From Bacteroidia bacterium (GTDB lineage: Bacteria > Bacteroidota > Bacteroidia > SpSt-205): a stretch of 49,384 bases of DNA. Of the stretch, positions 41,454-49,292 are shown in pieces. A model generated the notes under the pieces. It had not been told where the DNA came from. It saw nothing but the letters and a program-made list of their open reading frames with translations, and ran no database searches. The DNA lies in assembly GCA_025057135.1 (NCBI GenBank), contig JANWXY010000053.1:1-49384 (forward strand), read 5' to 3'. The position numbers and the translations under genes were made by a program. Each line of letters begins with the position of its first letter. The first letter of the stretch is position 1.

Positions 41454-41461
41454 CAAAGGTA
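41454..41461 (-). promoter_or_regulatory. -7 promoter box TACCTTTG, N4 before gmhA GTG
   Basis: Perfect TAnnTTTG on the minus strand that resets the gmhA start to GTG 41449. Confidence 0.7.
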
Positions 41462-41470
41462 GGTTTCATT

Positions 41471-41478
41471 TAACTTTG
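41471..41478 (+). promoter_or_regulatory. -7 promoter box TAACTTTG, N5 before ATG 41484
   Basis: Perfect TAnnTTTG 5 nt before the PKD giant's ATG; only 9 bp separate it from the gmhA box on the other strand. Confidence 0.65.
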
Positions 41479-41483
41479 CCAAG

Positions 41484-44400
41484 ATGTATATACCGATTCG
41501 AAGATTTGTATGGTTTTTGCTTTCAGTGTCGTACTTGGGGGCGACTCATTATTTGGGGGGAAACCTCAGCTATGAATGCTTAGGACCTGCTCCGGGTAAT
41601 CCTGGGCTCACCCGTTATCGGGTAACGGTCGTGATCTACAGGGACTGCAATGGCATCAGCATAGGTTCTATAACGGTCAGATGGCGCTCTATCCAGTGTG
41701 GCGTGGATCAGTCAGTTACTATTCCTGAGCCTACTTTTGGCTCTCCGGGATATGGGCGGGATGTGACCCCTGTCTGTACAGGTCAGCCCACAGCATGTCC
41801 CAACGGTGCGGCGGGGCTTTATGGCATTCAGCGTTGGGTATATCAGACGACTATTAGCCTGCCCTCTGGCTGCGGGAGCGATTGGATCATATGGCACGAT
41901 AACTGCTGTCGCTCAAACTCTATTGACAACTTAGACAATCCAGGCGGCCAAGGTACGGTCTTTTATGCTTTTTTAGACAATACCATTTCACCGTGTAACA
42001 ACTCGCCTCAGTTCACAAATCTGCCTCAGTTCTTCAACTGTGTCAATAGGCAGACACTGCTCAACTTAGGGGTCGTTGATCCTGATGGAGACTCTCTGGT
42101 TATATCTTTGGCTTCCTGTTTGAATAATGACCCGCCGACTACTATTCCTCCTTATTTCACGCCTACTACATATGTCCCAGGGAGGGGAGGGACAAACCCC
42201 TTCCCTACGCTTACGGGTTTCTTGATTCAGTCTGGGGGGCTTTTCACATATATCCCTTCTCAGATATACCAGGCTGCCTTTTGTTACAAGGTAGAAGAGT
42301 ACCGAAATGGCGTCAAAATAGGTGAGACATTCCAAGATGTATATTTAGTCATTCAAAACTGTCCCACCCCAGCTCCACCAGTGGCTACTACTACTTCTCC
42401 TAATCGTCCTCCCACAGTTTATGATGAGACCAATGCTAACTCATTCATTTTCACCGTTCCTATTTGTCCTGGGTCGGCGCCGCAGCAGCACTGTGTTACA
42501 TTCAGCTATCGTGATACCGTGAGTCCATCTCCGCAGAATAACCTACGAGTAAATGTCGTTCAAATACCCCCCGGAGCTACCACCACTATAACAGGCAATA
42601 ATACCAACAACCCCAGAGTACAGCTATGCTGGTCGCCTACCATGGCTGATATTGGAGATCATCCTGTGGTTATCACAGTTGAAAACAATAGCTGCCCAAT
42701 ACGCGTGCGATGGGATTATACCTATATTCTGCGAGTGCGTCCGGGGTTGAGCCGGAATGGGGGTATCGCTGTCATCAGAGGTCCCGGCGACACGGTGCTG
42801 ACGCGGGATACTACGGTGTGTGTGGGAACTCAGCTCAGGTTATATCTAACCGTCAGAGACTCCGTGCCCAATCCTTCTGACATTGCCTCTATATCATGGA
42901 CTACTACGGGTGGGCTTTCTGCCCCTCCATCTTTTCCTCCTCCGCCTTTGAGCGGAGCTGTACGGCCGACAGTTACCGTGACTGGTCCTGGACAATATAT
43001 CGCCACCGTAACTTTTAGAGGGGGCTGTGTAGACAGAGACACTTTACAGGTGCGGATATTCCCACCGGATACCGTACGAATTCAAGAGCCGATCCGCGCC
43101 TGTGCAGGCCAGAATGTATCTCTTTCGGCTTCATCTTCTCTTGGACTTATTATTAGGTGGTACGTCGTAGCTCCACTTACAGGCACCCTTATCGGGACAG
43201 GAAATAATATATCTTACCCTGTCCCTGCTTCTTCTGTCGGGAATGTGCCGATTTATGCCGTGACTACTGATGCCAACGGGTGTGTATATATTGATACGGC
43301 GATAGCGATTTTTGAGCCTGGTCCGAACTTTACGACGCAGACTACTCCTGCGACTTGCCGCGGGCTAAATAACGGTGCTATTACCGCCACTCCTTCAAAC
43401 CCGGGAACCTATATCTATACCTTATTAGACGCAGGGGGTGGGGCGGTAGCTGGCCCGCAGGCTTCTGGGACTTTTTCCTCCCTGTCGCCAGGGCGTTATA
43501 TCGTTGTGGTTCAGGGGCCTTCTCCGAGTGTATGCAGTCGGGCTGATACGGTTTTTGTTGCTCAGGGGGATAGCGTGAGTGCGCAGTTTGTAGGGGATAG
43601 TATTCGGTATGCGTGCCCTCCTTTTTCTACTACCTTAGAAGTACAGGCATCTTCTACGCTGGGAGGGAGTTTGACCTACACATGGAGCTTCGGAGATGGT
43701 ACTACTCAAACGACAAACACTCCGAGTGTGAGCTATACTTTCTCAAACTCCGCCCAACATATCGTCGTAGTTCGTGCTTCCACAGCGCAGGGATGTTTTG
43801 CCACCGATACCATCATCGTAGATACAAGGAATAGTATAGGCCTTTCTGCTACACCTTCACGAGTTTGTAAGGGAGCTATCACGGCTGATGTATCGCTCAC
43901 TGTGGCAGCTAATGCCGTACCCCCCATTTCTTACCAGGCCGTTCCGGTGAATGCTGGCTCAGGGCCTACTTTCGGTCCTCAGAGCTCTCCTACTTTCTCA
44001 AACATTCCCGTGGGGATTCCTTATGAGTTTATCGCTCAAGACAGTCGTAACTGTCAGGGAAGGCTAATCCTTACACTCCTTCCGACCGACAGCGTGGAAG
44101 CTTTGGCCCTTAGTAATGGTCCGATAGAAAACTGCTATCCTGTGGCGGTAGATTTTACCGCCGTAGCCCAAGGTAGCGGAAATTTGACCTATTTTTGGGA
44201 TTTTGGGGATGGGAATACGGATACCACTTCACTTCCTGTCGCGACTGGATTGTACCAAAATGGAGGAAGCTATATCGTCCGCCTAATAGTACGGAATGAT
44301 GCAGGTTGTGCAGATACGATCGTTCTGCCTATAAACGTGCCTGCGACGGGCGAACAGATTACTGCACAGCTCACCTCTGCACTCCCCCAACCTCTCAGCG

Positions 44401-45149
44401 GTTGTGTACCCCTCACAGTGAGCTTAGCGGCTACTGGAACAAGTAGCCTCGGCAGTCCTCTGAATTTTCGTTGGGAGATGGGAGATGGAACGGTGATTCA
44501 GGATACCTCAGTAACGCATACATACACGCAGCCAGGTATTTATGAAGCGGTATTTTACGCTCAGAGCTCACCGAGATGTTATGATACCGTGCGAGTAATA
44601 GTTACGGTTGATGGCACACCGAATGCTCAGCTCATCCCTCCACCACAACCCAGCAGCATAGGATATTTCGTAGCTTCCCCAATAACTTTCACAGCCGCGC
44701 AGGGGCCTTACAATGTTCGGTATTTCTGGCGAGCGGATAGCCAGGCTGCTGGTACAGGTCAGACCTATACGATTTCTTATGTTCAAAAGGGAACCTACTG
44801 TGTATATCTCTCCGTAGAAAGTCAGCTTGGCTGTGTAGATACAGCGTCTTACTGCTTTGAAGTTTCGGGCTACGTTTTGCTCATTCCGAATGCGTTTAGT
44901 CCTAATAATGATGGTATCAACGACCGCTTCACTGTCATAGGATATGGGATGGAGTCTCTGGAATTGAGCATACACGACCGATGGGGCGGCTTGATTCATA
45001 CTGCTACTGGTACTGAACAAGTCTTCTGGGACGGTACAAAGAGAGGCTCGCCCGTACCAGAAGGTGTCTATGTGTATGTACTGCGCTACAAGCCAGTTGA
45101 CAAAAAGCAGGTGGAGGTGCGAACTGGCACTATCACACTTCTTCGCTGA
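41484..45149 (+). CDS. Large secreted PKD-domain protein with T9SS type B sorting domain
   Basis: A 1221-residue exported protein. The signal peptide (FVWFLLSVSYLGATHYLGG) is followed by a Cys-rich N-terminal region (YRVTVVIYRDCNG, WHDNCCRSNSIDN) common in Bacteroidota giant surface proteins. Ig/PKD-like repeats follow; the clearest are TWSFGDGTTQTT, YFWDFGDGNTDTT and RWEMGDGTVIQDT. The last 90 residues, IPNAFSPNNDGINDRFTVIGYGM to FWDGTKRGSPVPEGVYVYVLRYK, form the gliding-motility-associated C-terminal domain that targets cargo to the type IX system and the cell surface. Likely an adhesin or gliding-related surface protein. It is divergent from gmhA with 34 nt between start codons. Confidence 0.9.
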   Translation: MYIPIRRFVWFLLSVSYLGATHYLGGNLSYECLGPAPGNPGLTRYRVTVVIYRDCNGISIGSITVRWRSIQCGVDQSVTIPEPTFGSPGYGRDVTPVCTGQPTACPNGAAGLYGIQRWVYQTTISLPSGCGSDWIIWHDNCCRSNSIDNLDNPGGQGTVFYAFLDNTISPCNNSPQFTNLPQFFNCVNRQTLLNLGVVDPDGDSLVISLASCLNNDPPTTIPPYFTPTTYVPGRGGTNPFPTLTGFLIQSGGLFTYIPSQIYQAAFCYKVEEYRNGVKIGETFQDVYLVIQNCPTPAPPVATTTSPNRPPTVYDETNANSFIFTVPICPGSAPQQHCVTFSYRDTVSPSPQNNLRVNVVQIPPGATTTITGNNTNNPRVQLCWSPTMADIGDHPVVITVENNSCPIRVRWDYTYILRVRPGLSRNGGIAVIRGPGDTVLTRDTTVCVGTQLRLYLTVRDSVPNPSDIASISWTTTGGLSAPPSFPPPPLSGAVRPTVTVTGPGQYIATVTFRGGCVDRDTLQVRIFPPDTVRIQEPIRACAGQNVSLSASSSLGLIIRWYVVAPLTGTLIGTGNNISYPVPASSVGNVPIYAVTTDANGCVYIDTAIAIFEPGPNFTTQTTPATCRGLNNGAITATPSNPGTYIYTLLDAGGGAVAGPQASGTFSSLSPGRYIVVVQGPSPSVCSRADTVFVAQGDSVSAQFVGDSIRYACPPFSTTLEVQASSTLGGSLTYTWSFGDGTTQTTNTPSVSYTFSNSAQHIVVVRASTAQGCFATDTIIVDTRNSIGLSATPSRVCKGAITADVSLTVAANAVPPISYQAVPVNAGSGPTFGPQSSPTFSNIPVGIPYEFIAQDSRNCQGRLILTLLPTDSVEALALSNGPIENCYPVAVDFTAVAQGSGNLTYFWDFGDGNTDTTSLPVATGLYQNGGSYIVRLIVRNDAGCADTIVLPINVPATGEQITAQLTSALPQPLSGCVPLTVSLAATGTSSLGSPLNFRWEMGDGTVIQDTSVTHTYTQPGIYEAVFYAQSSPRCYDTVRVIVTVDGTPNAQLIPPPQPSSIGYFVASPITFTAAQGPYNVRYFWRADSQAAGTGQTYTISYVQKGTYCVYLSVESQLGCVDTASYCFEVSGYVLLIPNAFSPNNDGINDRFTVIGYGMESLELSIHDRWGGLIHTATGTEQVFWDGTKRGSPVPEGVYVYVLRYKPVDKKQVEVRTGTITLLR

Positions 45150-45298
45150 GCAAGGCCCATCGGTGCTGCGATTAGTATAGGGTATGTCTCTAGTTTAGGT
45201 ACTTTTCATACTCAAAAGTGTATGCGGTTATGATGAGCGCTGCCGGATTGAAGGGTGGCTAACCATCGTATCTGACAGGGCATTCATACTTTTGAGCC
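45150..45298. promoter_or_regulatory. Intergenic region with promoter-sized inverted repeat
   Basis: This 149-nt gap contains CTCAAAAGTGTATG (45211-45224) and its near mirror CATACTTTTGAG (45285-45296), which overlaps the pepP -7 box. The left arm has a 2-nt insertion relative to the right. A further TACTTTTC lies at 45200-45207 on the plus strand. The arms could be an operator, or the left arm a degraded antisense promoter. No terminator for the PKD gene is obvious. Confidence 0.3.
45287..45294 (+). promoter_or_regulatory. -7 promoter box TACTTTTG, N4 before pepP GTG
   Basis: Perfect TAnnTTTG 4 nt before GTG 45299. Confidence 0.67.
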
Positions 45299-46549
45299 GT
45301 GTTACGCCACCCTTCGCTGCCGAGTTCATTTTTTCAAAAGAGCCGTTCAAAGCTGAAGGCGGAGCTACCTGCCGGTACCGCCGCTATCATTTTTGCGAAT
45401 GAACCTTTACCTGGGGAAGCCGATACTACGCTGCCTTTTCAGCAGAATAGTAACTATCTCTATCTCACGGGCATAGAGACTCCTGGGGGGCTCTTATGGA
45501 TATATCCCGATGCGCCTTCGGAGGATGCGCGTGAAGTGCTTTTTATTCAGCCGCCTTCGCCTGAGAAAAAACTATGGGAGGGATGGAGCTACGGTATAGA
45601 AGAAGCTCGAGAACGCAGCGGCATATCTGAGGTGCGACCGCTCTCTGAATGGAATGCATTCTGGAGGCGCATGGTAAATCGCGTAGAGGCGGTTGCTTTG
45701 GATTTTAATGAGCATGAACGCCAAACCCATGGTTATTTTCCTTCCCCTGCTCATCGGTTTGCTCGTCGTCTCCAGCAGGAGCTCCCTGGGCATAGGATTG
45801 TCCGTTTAGCGCCGATTTTGACACGCCTCCGTATGGTGAAAGCCGATGAGGAGATTGCGCTCATGCGTGAAGCGATTGCCATCACCATAGAGGCATATCA
45901 GACAGTTTTGCCTTTATTACAGGCTGGGGTGATGGAGTACGAGATAGAAGCGGAAGTTCAGCGTGTATTCCTGAGGCGGCGGGCAGTTGCTGCTTTTCCA
46001 CCGATTATCGGGGGGGGGGAGCGGGCTTGTATTCTTCATTACACGCATAATAGTCAGCCTATTCAAGCGCAGACCTTAGTTCTTGTAGATATAGGTGCGC
46101 GACTGGGGTCTCACTGCGCAGACTTGACCAGAACCATCCCAGTCGGGGACATCAGTCCTCAAGCTGAAAAGTATCTCCGCTGGATAGCTGAGGTAAATAG
46201 TTATGCTCAGCAGCAGCTTAAGCCGGGTATTTCGATTGAGGCGTGGTATAAGAGTGTGTCTGCGTTTATGTCTGAGGGAATGAAAGCCCACGGCATACTA
46301 CCACATGATGCGCCACCTGATGCCTACAAGCGATATTTTCCGCATGGATTAGGGCATTTCCTCGGTATAGATGTACATGATGTAGGTTCGCGCTATGAGC
46401 CTTTGCCAGTCGGAGCTGTGGTCACTTGTGAGCCGGGGCTTTATCTTCCTAATGAGGGTATCGGTATTCGCATAGAAAATGACCTTCTCGTTACATCTAA
46501 TGGCTGTGAGAATCTTAGCGCTGCTCTTCCTGACCTTCTGGGCATGTAG
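45299..46549 (+). CDS. pepP: Xaa-Pro aminopeptidase (aminopeptidase P, M24B)
   Basis: A 416-residue dimetal peptidase that removes N-terminal residues preceding proline. The N-terminal creatinase-like domain (FQQNSNYLYLTGIETPGGLLWIYP) precedes the pita-bread catalytic domain. Its metal ligands are Asp in VDIGARLG, Asp in CADLTRTIP, His in GLGHFLGIDVHD, Glu in VTCEPGLYLP and Glu in IRIENDLLV; HYTHNSQP is also conserved. A G9 run near 46010 keeps the frame. GTG start set by the promoter box. The gldH gene begins inside its last 50 nt. Confidence 0.93.
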   Translation: MLRHPSLPSSFFQKSRSKLKAELPAGTAAIIFANEPLPGEADTTLPFQQNSNYLYLTGIETPGGLLWIYPDAPSEDAREVLFIQPPSPEKKLWEGWSYGIEEARERSGISEVRPLSEWNAFWRRMVNRVEAVALDFNEHERQTHGYFPSPAHRFARRLQQELPGHRIVRLAPILTRLRMVKADEEIALMREAIAITIEAYQTVLPLLQAGVMEYEIEAEVQRVFLRRRAVAAFPPIIGGGERACILHYTHNSQPIQAQTLVLVDIGARLGSHCADLTRTIPVGDISPQAEKYLRWIAEVNSYAQQQLKPGISIEAWYKSVSAFMSEGMKAHGILPHDAPPDAYKRYFPHGLGHFLGIDVHDVGSRYEPLPVGAVVTCEPGLYLPNEGIGIRIENDLLVTSNGCENLSAALPDLLGM

Positions 46550-46955
46550 CTCACCTAAAAAGCGCATACTCACCCGTGAGTTTCCTGCCTCTGTATGGGT
46601 ATTTCCTGACACCATATGGGGCGAGCTATCGGTATCTGCCTCCGGAGAATGCTTTGATATAGAACTGGGCATTACAGTAGAAGATAACTATCCCTGGCGT
46701 AACCTTTATACCCTCGTCTTCATTGAGTCGCCTGACGGCTTTCGCAGTCAGTCTCGGATTAACTTAGTTTTCTCGGACACACTTGGGAATTGGTACGAGC
46801 CGAATAGAAAATTCCGAACACTTGTTGCGCGCCGTACATCTTTTGCTTCGGCGGGAACCTATCGTTTTGGACTCCTCCCATACATTCGTAGTGATAGTGT
46901 GTATGGCGTGCGGGAGGTTAGCCTGTATGCTGAGTCGTGTTCTTCCGCTGAGTAA
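46500..46955 (+). CDS. gldH: Gliding motility lipoprotein GldH
   Basis: A 151-residue lipoprotein (ALLFLTFWAC, Cys15) matching GldH in length and in order of segments. These are SVWVFPDTIWG, DIELGITVEDNYPWRNLYTLVFIESPDG, NLVFSDTLGNWYEPN, and GTYRFGLLPYIRSDSVYGVREVSLY at the end. YPWRNLY and the terminal P.IR.D...GV..V.L are the best markers. GldH is required for gliding and protein secretion in Flavobacterium but its molecular task is not settled. I start at ATG 46500 inside pepP; GTG 46506 is equally possible. The next T9SS-type gene follows after 31 nt. Confidence 0.82.
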   Translation: MAVRILALLFLTFWACSSPKKRILTREFPASVWVFPDTIWGELSVSASGECFDIELGITVEDNYPWRNLYTLVFIESPDGFRSQSRINLVFSDTLGNWYEPNRKFRTLVARRTSFASAGTYRFGLLPYIRSDSVYGVREVSLYAESCSSAE

Positions 46956-46986
46956 AATGGCGTAATTTTTGTTATGGATATTTCGT

Positions 46987-47307
46987 ATGAGAGGCTATAT
47001 TCTACTTTTTCTGCTTGGGCTTGCTGGTTGGGCGCAATCTATGGATAGCGAGGTACGCGCCTCCATCCATTACGATGAGTCGCGCCAGGCTCTGATTGTT
47101 GCTTCGGATCAGCCTATTGGCCCTGAGAAGTTGGAAATAATAGACCTGATCGGTCGTCGCATTCGTATTCTGGCACTGCCTCCGATTTTGTCAGCTGAGG
47201 TGGTAGCTGTGCCTGTGGCGGACCTCCCAGAAGGGTTATATTATGCCCGTTGGCTCACGGAGAACGGCCGCGTTCGCATGGTGCGGCGCTTTTCTGTGGA
47301 GCGGTAG
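46987..47307 (+). CDS. Small secreted protein with T9SS type A-like C-terminus
   Basis: A 106-residue protein: a signal peptide (GYILLFLLGLAGWAQS), a short strand-rich middle and a C-terminus that reads like the type A Por-secretion sorting domain. Segments are KLEIIDLIGRRIRIL, VADLPEGLYYARWLTENG and VRMVRRFSVER, matching the usual (D.)L.G......L..G.Y......G....KF.V pattern. Hardly any cargo domain precedes it, so it is almost a free-standing sorting domain. A TAATTTTTG box-like sequence lies at 46963-46971. This is the last intact gene before the G26 tract, starting 29 nt after its stop. Confidence 0.65.
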   Translation: MRGYILLFLLGLAGWAQSMDSEVRASIHYDESRQALIVASDQPIGPEKLEIIDLIGRRIRILALPPILSAEVVAVPVADLPEGLYYARWLTENGRVRMVRRFSVER

Positions 47308-47336
47308 GGCGACTTTTCACAGTGCGTGCTGTTGGT

Positions 47337-47362
47337 GGGGGGGGGGGGGGGGGGGGGGGGGG
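47337..47362. repeat. G26 homopolymer at the junction of two unlike sequences
   Basis: Twenty-six consecutive G separate Bacteroidota-type DNA on the left from GC-rich DNA on the right. About 105 nt to its right (47363-47468) are very GC-rich and break the proC frame's homology. This is most consistent with an assembly join through a poly-G read artefact. Confidence 0.85.
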
Positions 47363-47393
47363 CCCCAGGCAGGGCCGCCCCGGGCACCACGCC

Positions 47394-47702
47394 TCAGGGG
47401 CGGAACACGAAGCACCGCCCCCCGGGGAGCCCAACACGTTGAGCGCGCTGTGAGTAGAACACCCACCGCAGCACCTGCGGTTTCACAGAGAGCACGACGA
47501 TGTCCGCTTCGTGCGCAGCCTGGGCATTGTCCGTCGTCGTGCGAACTTTATACAGCTCACGCAGGCGCTGGCCACGTTCCTCGCGCGGGCCAGAGGCGAT
47601 CAGGTTGGACGGTTGGGCCATGCCCTTGTTGAGCAATCCGGAAATCATGGCTTCGGCCATGGCGCCGGAGCCGATGAAGGCGATGCGAGAGTCGTTCAAC
47701 AC
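47394..47702 (-). CDS. proC: Pyrroline-5-carboxylate reductase, broken at the junction
   Basis: The first 78 residues are a clear ProC N-terminus: a Rossmann motif IAFIGSGAMAEAMISGLL, then ASGPREERGQRL, the TTDNAQAAHEADIVVLSVKPQVL segment typical of the NADPH-binding half. After residue 78 (near 47469) the sequence loses any resemblance to the family and ends in Arg/Gly-rich residues at 47394, just before the G26 run. Most of the roughly 270-residue enzyme, including the proline-binding domain, is absent. It lies 16 nt after the yjjX-like stop, presumably one operon in the source genome. Confidence 0.75.
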   Translation of the reverse strand: MLNDSRIAFIGSGAMAEAMISGLLNKGMAQPSNLIASGPREERGQRLRELYKVRTTTDNAQAAHEADIVVLSVKPQVLRWVFYSQRAQRVGLPGGRCFVFRP

Positions 47703-47718
47703 AGGTCAGTCTTTTCTA

Positions 47719-48252
47719 TCAGTCGTCCCGGTACAGGGCCTCGTTCCGAAACGGCACGAGCGCCGTGACCATTGCGTGTTCATAGTAGCTCAGCCGGTCA
47801 ATCACATCGTTGGTCAATAGGCCGATGGCGCCATTCTGCTGCTTGGAGTTGGAGCGGCCGAACACGCGGTCATCGGCCTCGCCCAGCTCCACGCCCCGGC
47901 GCACCAGCCGCGCTACCGCCTCCGGCAAAAAGAACAGACCGGTGCGGCCTTTGCCCGTGAGCACCCGCGAGCGGACGACGACCCAGGCAAAGCAAGCCAG
48001 TTCACCGTCCAGGTCTTCGCAGCCGCCCTCGATGCCGACCCAGTAATCGGCCTCGGGCACGGCGGCCTGCGCCGCAGCTGCGCGGTTGAGCGCGCCGCGC
48101 AAGGTCTCGGCGTCCGTCAGCGGCTGATGGCCAACGCCCGACTCCACCGCCAGGCCCTGCGCCTCGAAGTCCTGTTGTGGGAACATCCGCCGAAAGCCGT
48201 TGAGCGCGGCCTGGATCTTGACCGGGTTCGTGGAGGCGACAATGATGCGCAA
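47719..48252 (-). CDS. Inosine/xanthosine triphosphatase (YjjX/DUF84 family)
   Basis: A 177-residue house-cleaning NTPase that removes non-canonical purine triphosphates. Family markers are IIVASTNPVKIQAALNGF, GVGHQPLTDAETLRGALNRA, DYWVGIEGGCED with acidic metal ligands, and DRVFGRSNSKQQNGAIGLLTNDVIDR. Full length. Codon use is strongly G/C-ending, unlike all genes before 47,336. The N-terminal ATG is 3' to a repeat-rich gap that separates it from ruvA. Confidence 0.85.
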   Translation of the reverse strand: MRIIVASTNPVKIQAALNGFRRMFPQQDFEAQGLAVESGVGHQPLTDAETLRGALNRAAAAQAAVPEADYWVGIEGGCEDLDGELACFAWVVVRSRVLTGKGRTGLFFLPEAVARLVRRGVELGEADDRVFGRSNSKQQNGAIGLLTNDVIDRLSYYEHAMVTALVPFRNEALYRDD

Positions 48253-48710
48253 GTGTTACCTATCAACCACGAATGAACACGAAGAGGCGCGAATGTTCAC
48301 GAAGGCCTTCGAGCAGGCTCAACATCATTTGAGACAAACAGCTCAGGCAATGATGCGCATGCTTCAGCCACGAATAGACACGAATGGGCGCGAATGTTCA
48401 CGAAGGCCTTCGAGCAGGCTCAACATCATTTGAGACAAACAGCTCAGGCAATGATGCGCATGCTTCAGCCACGAATAGACACGAATGGGCGCGAATGTTC
48501 ACGAAGGCCTTTGGAAAAGCCAAGCGCCATTCGAGCCAACCGGCTCAGGCAGGGCATACTCCTTTATTCGTGCCCATTCACCCGCATTCGTGACCATTCG
48601 TGTACCACCCATTCGCGTTCATTCGCAACCATTCGTGACCATTCGTGTTCCACCCATTCGTGCCCATTCACCCGCATTCGTGACCATTCGTGTTTTCCAG
48701 GGCACCGGCC
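48253..48710. repeat. CACGAATG-family repeats: two perfect 101-bp units and an inverted cluster
   Basis: Between yjjX and ruvA. Units 48291-48391 and 48392-48492 are identical 101-bp direct repeats; a third begins at 48493 and diverges after about 18 nt. The units carry CACGAAT motifs in one orientation. From about 48560 to 48700 the reverse complement ATTCGTG recurs about eight times. The arrangement is a broad inverted repeat, intergenic and without protein-coding sense. Confidence 0.85.
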
Positions 48711-49292
48711 TTAGGCAAAGTAGGCCAGCGCCAGACGAATGCGGTCCTCGAGGGTAGGCGTGCTCGCGTCTTTGGGGATGGCCTGCACGGCGGCCTGCGC
48801 CTCCACTACACTGTAGCCGAGGGCGGTGAGCGCGGCGATGACCTCGGTATCCACATCACTGGCCGTCGTCACGCCTGCCAAGCTGAACTCTGCGCCCAGT
48901 TTGTCCTTGAGCGTGACCACAATCTTTTCCGCCGTCTTCTTGCCCACGCCCTTGACCCGGCCAAACACCTCCGGCTGCTCGCTCACAATGGCACGGCGCA
49001 GCACATCGGGCGAGAGCGACGACAGGATGGCCAGCGCCAGCCGTGGCCCCACGCCCTGCACCGTCAGCAACAGGTCGAAGAGCGCACGCTGTTCTTCGGT
49101 GGCGAAGCCGTAGAGCGCCAGCGCATCTTCGCGCACGATTAGCTGTGTGTGCAGGAAAAGGCTGCGCCCGACTTCCAAGCCATCCAGCACCGAGGTAGGC
49201 ACGAAGACCCGGTACCCCACGCCGCCGACTTCCACCACGCAGGCATCGGGAGGCTGGAGGGAGAGCAAGTGACCGTGCAGAGAAGCAATCAT
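48711..49292 (-). CDS. ruvA: Holliday junction DNA helicase subunit RuvA
   Basis: A 193-residue protein that binds four-way junctions and loads RuvB. The N-terminal OB fold (MIASLHGHLL, VVEVGGVGYRVFVPTS) is followed by the two helix-hairpin-helix motifs (LFDLLLTVQGVGPRLALAIL and GRVKGVGKKTAEKIVVTLKDKL). The C-terminal domain III (EVIAALTALGYSVVEAQAAVQAI) is the RuvB-contacting part. Normal length. Codon use is GC-rich as in the rest of the right-hand fragment. No ruvB or ruvC in the remaining 92 nt, which show nothing recognisable. Confidence 0.93.
   Translation of the reverse strand: MIASLHGHLLSLQPPDACVVEVGGVGYRVFVPTSVLDGLEVGRSLFLHTQLIVREDALALYGFATEEQRALFDLLLTVQGVGPRLALAILSSLSPDVLRRAIVSEQPEVFGRVKGVGKKTAEKIVVTLKDKLGAEFSLAGVTTASDVDTEVIAALTALGYSVVEAQAAVQAIPKDASTPTLEDRIRLALAYFA

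Noticed and set aside
47337-47362. G26 as a phase-variation tract
   Set aside because: It lies in no gene or promoter, and the sequence character changes completely across it, which fits a join rather than a contingency locus.
47243-47632. Open frames rich in Gly/Arg across the G26 tract, on both strands
   Set aside because: They consist of homopolymer and junction sequence and overlap recognised genes (the small T9SS protein and proC).
48291-48710. CRISPR array
   Set aside because: The 101-bp units are contiguous with no unique spacers, and there are no cas genes.
48200-48757. Plus-strand open frames in the repeat region
   Set aside because: They are translations of the CACGAATG/ATTCGTG repeats and change frame with each unit; no protein family fits.
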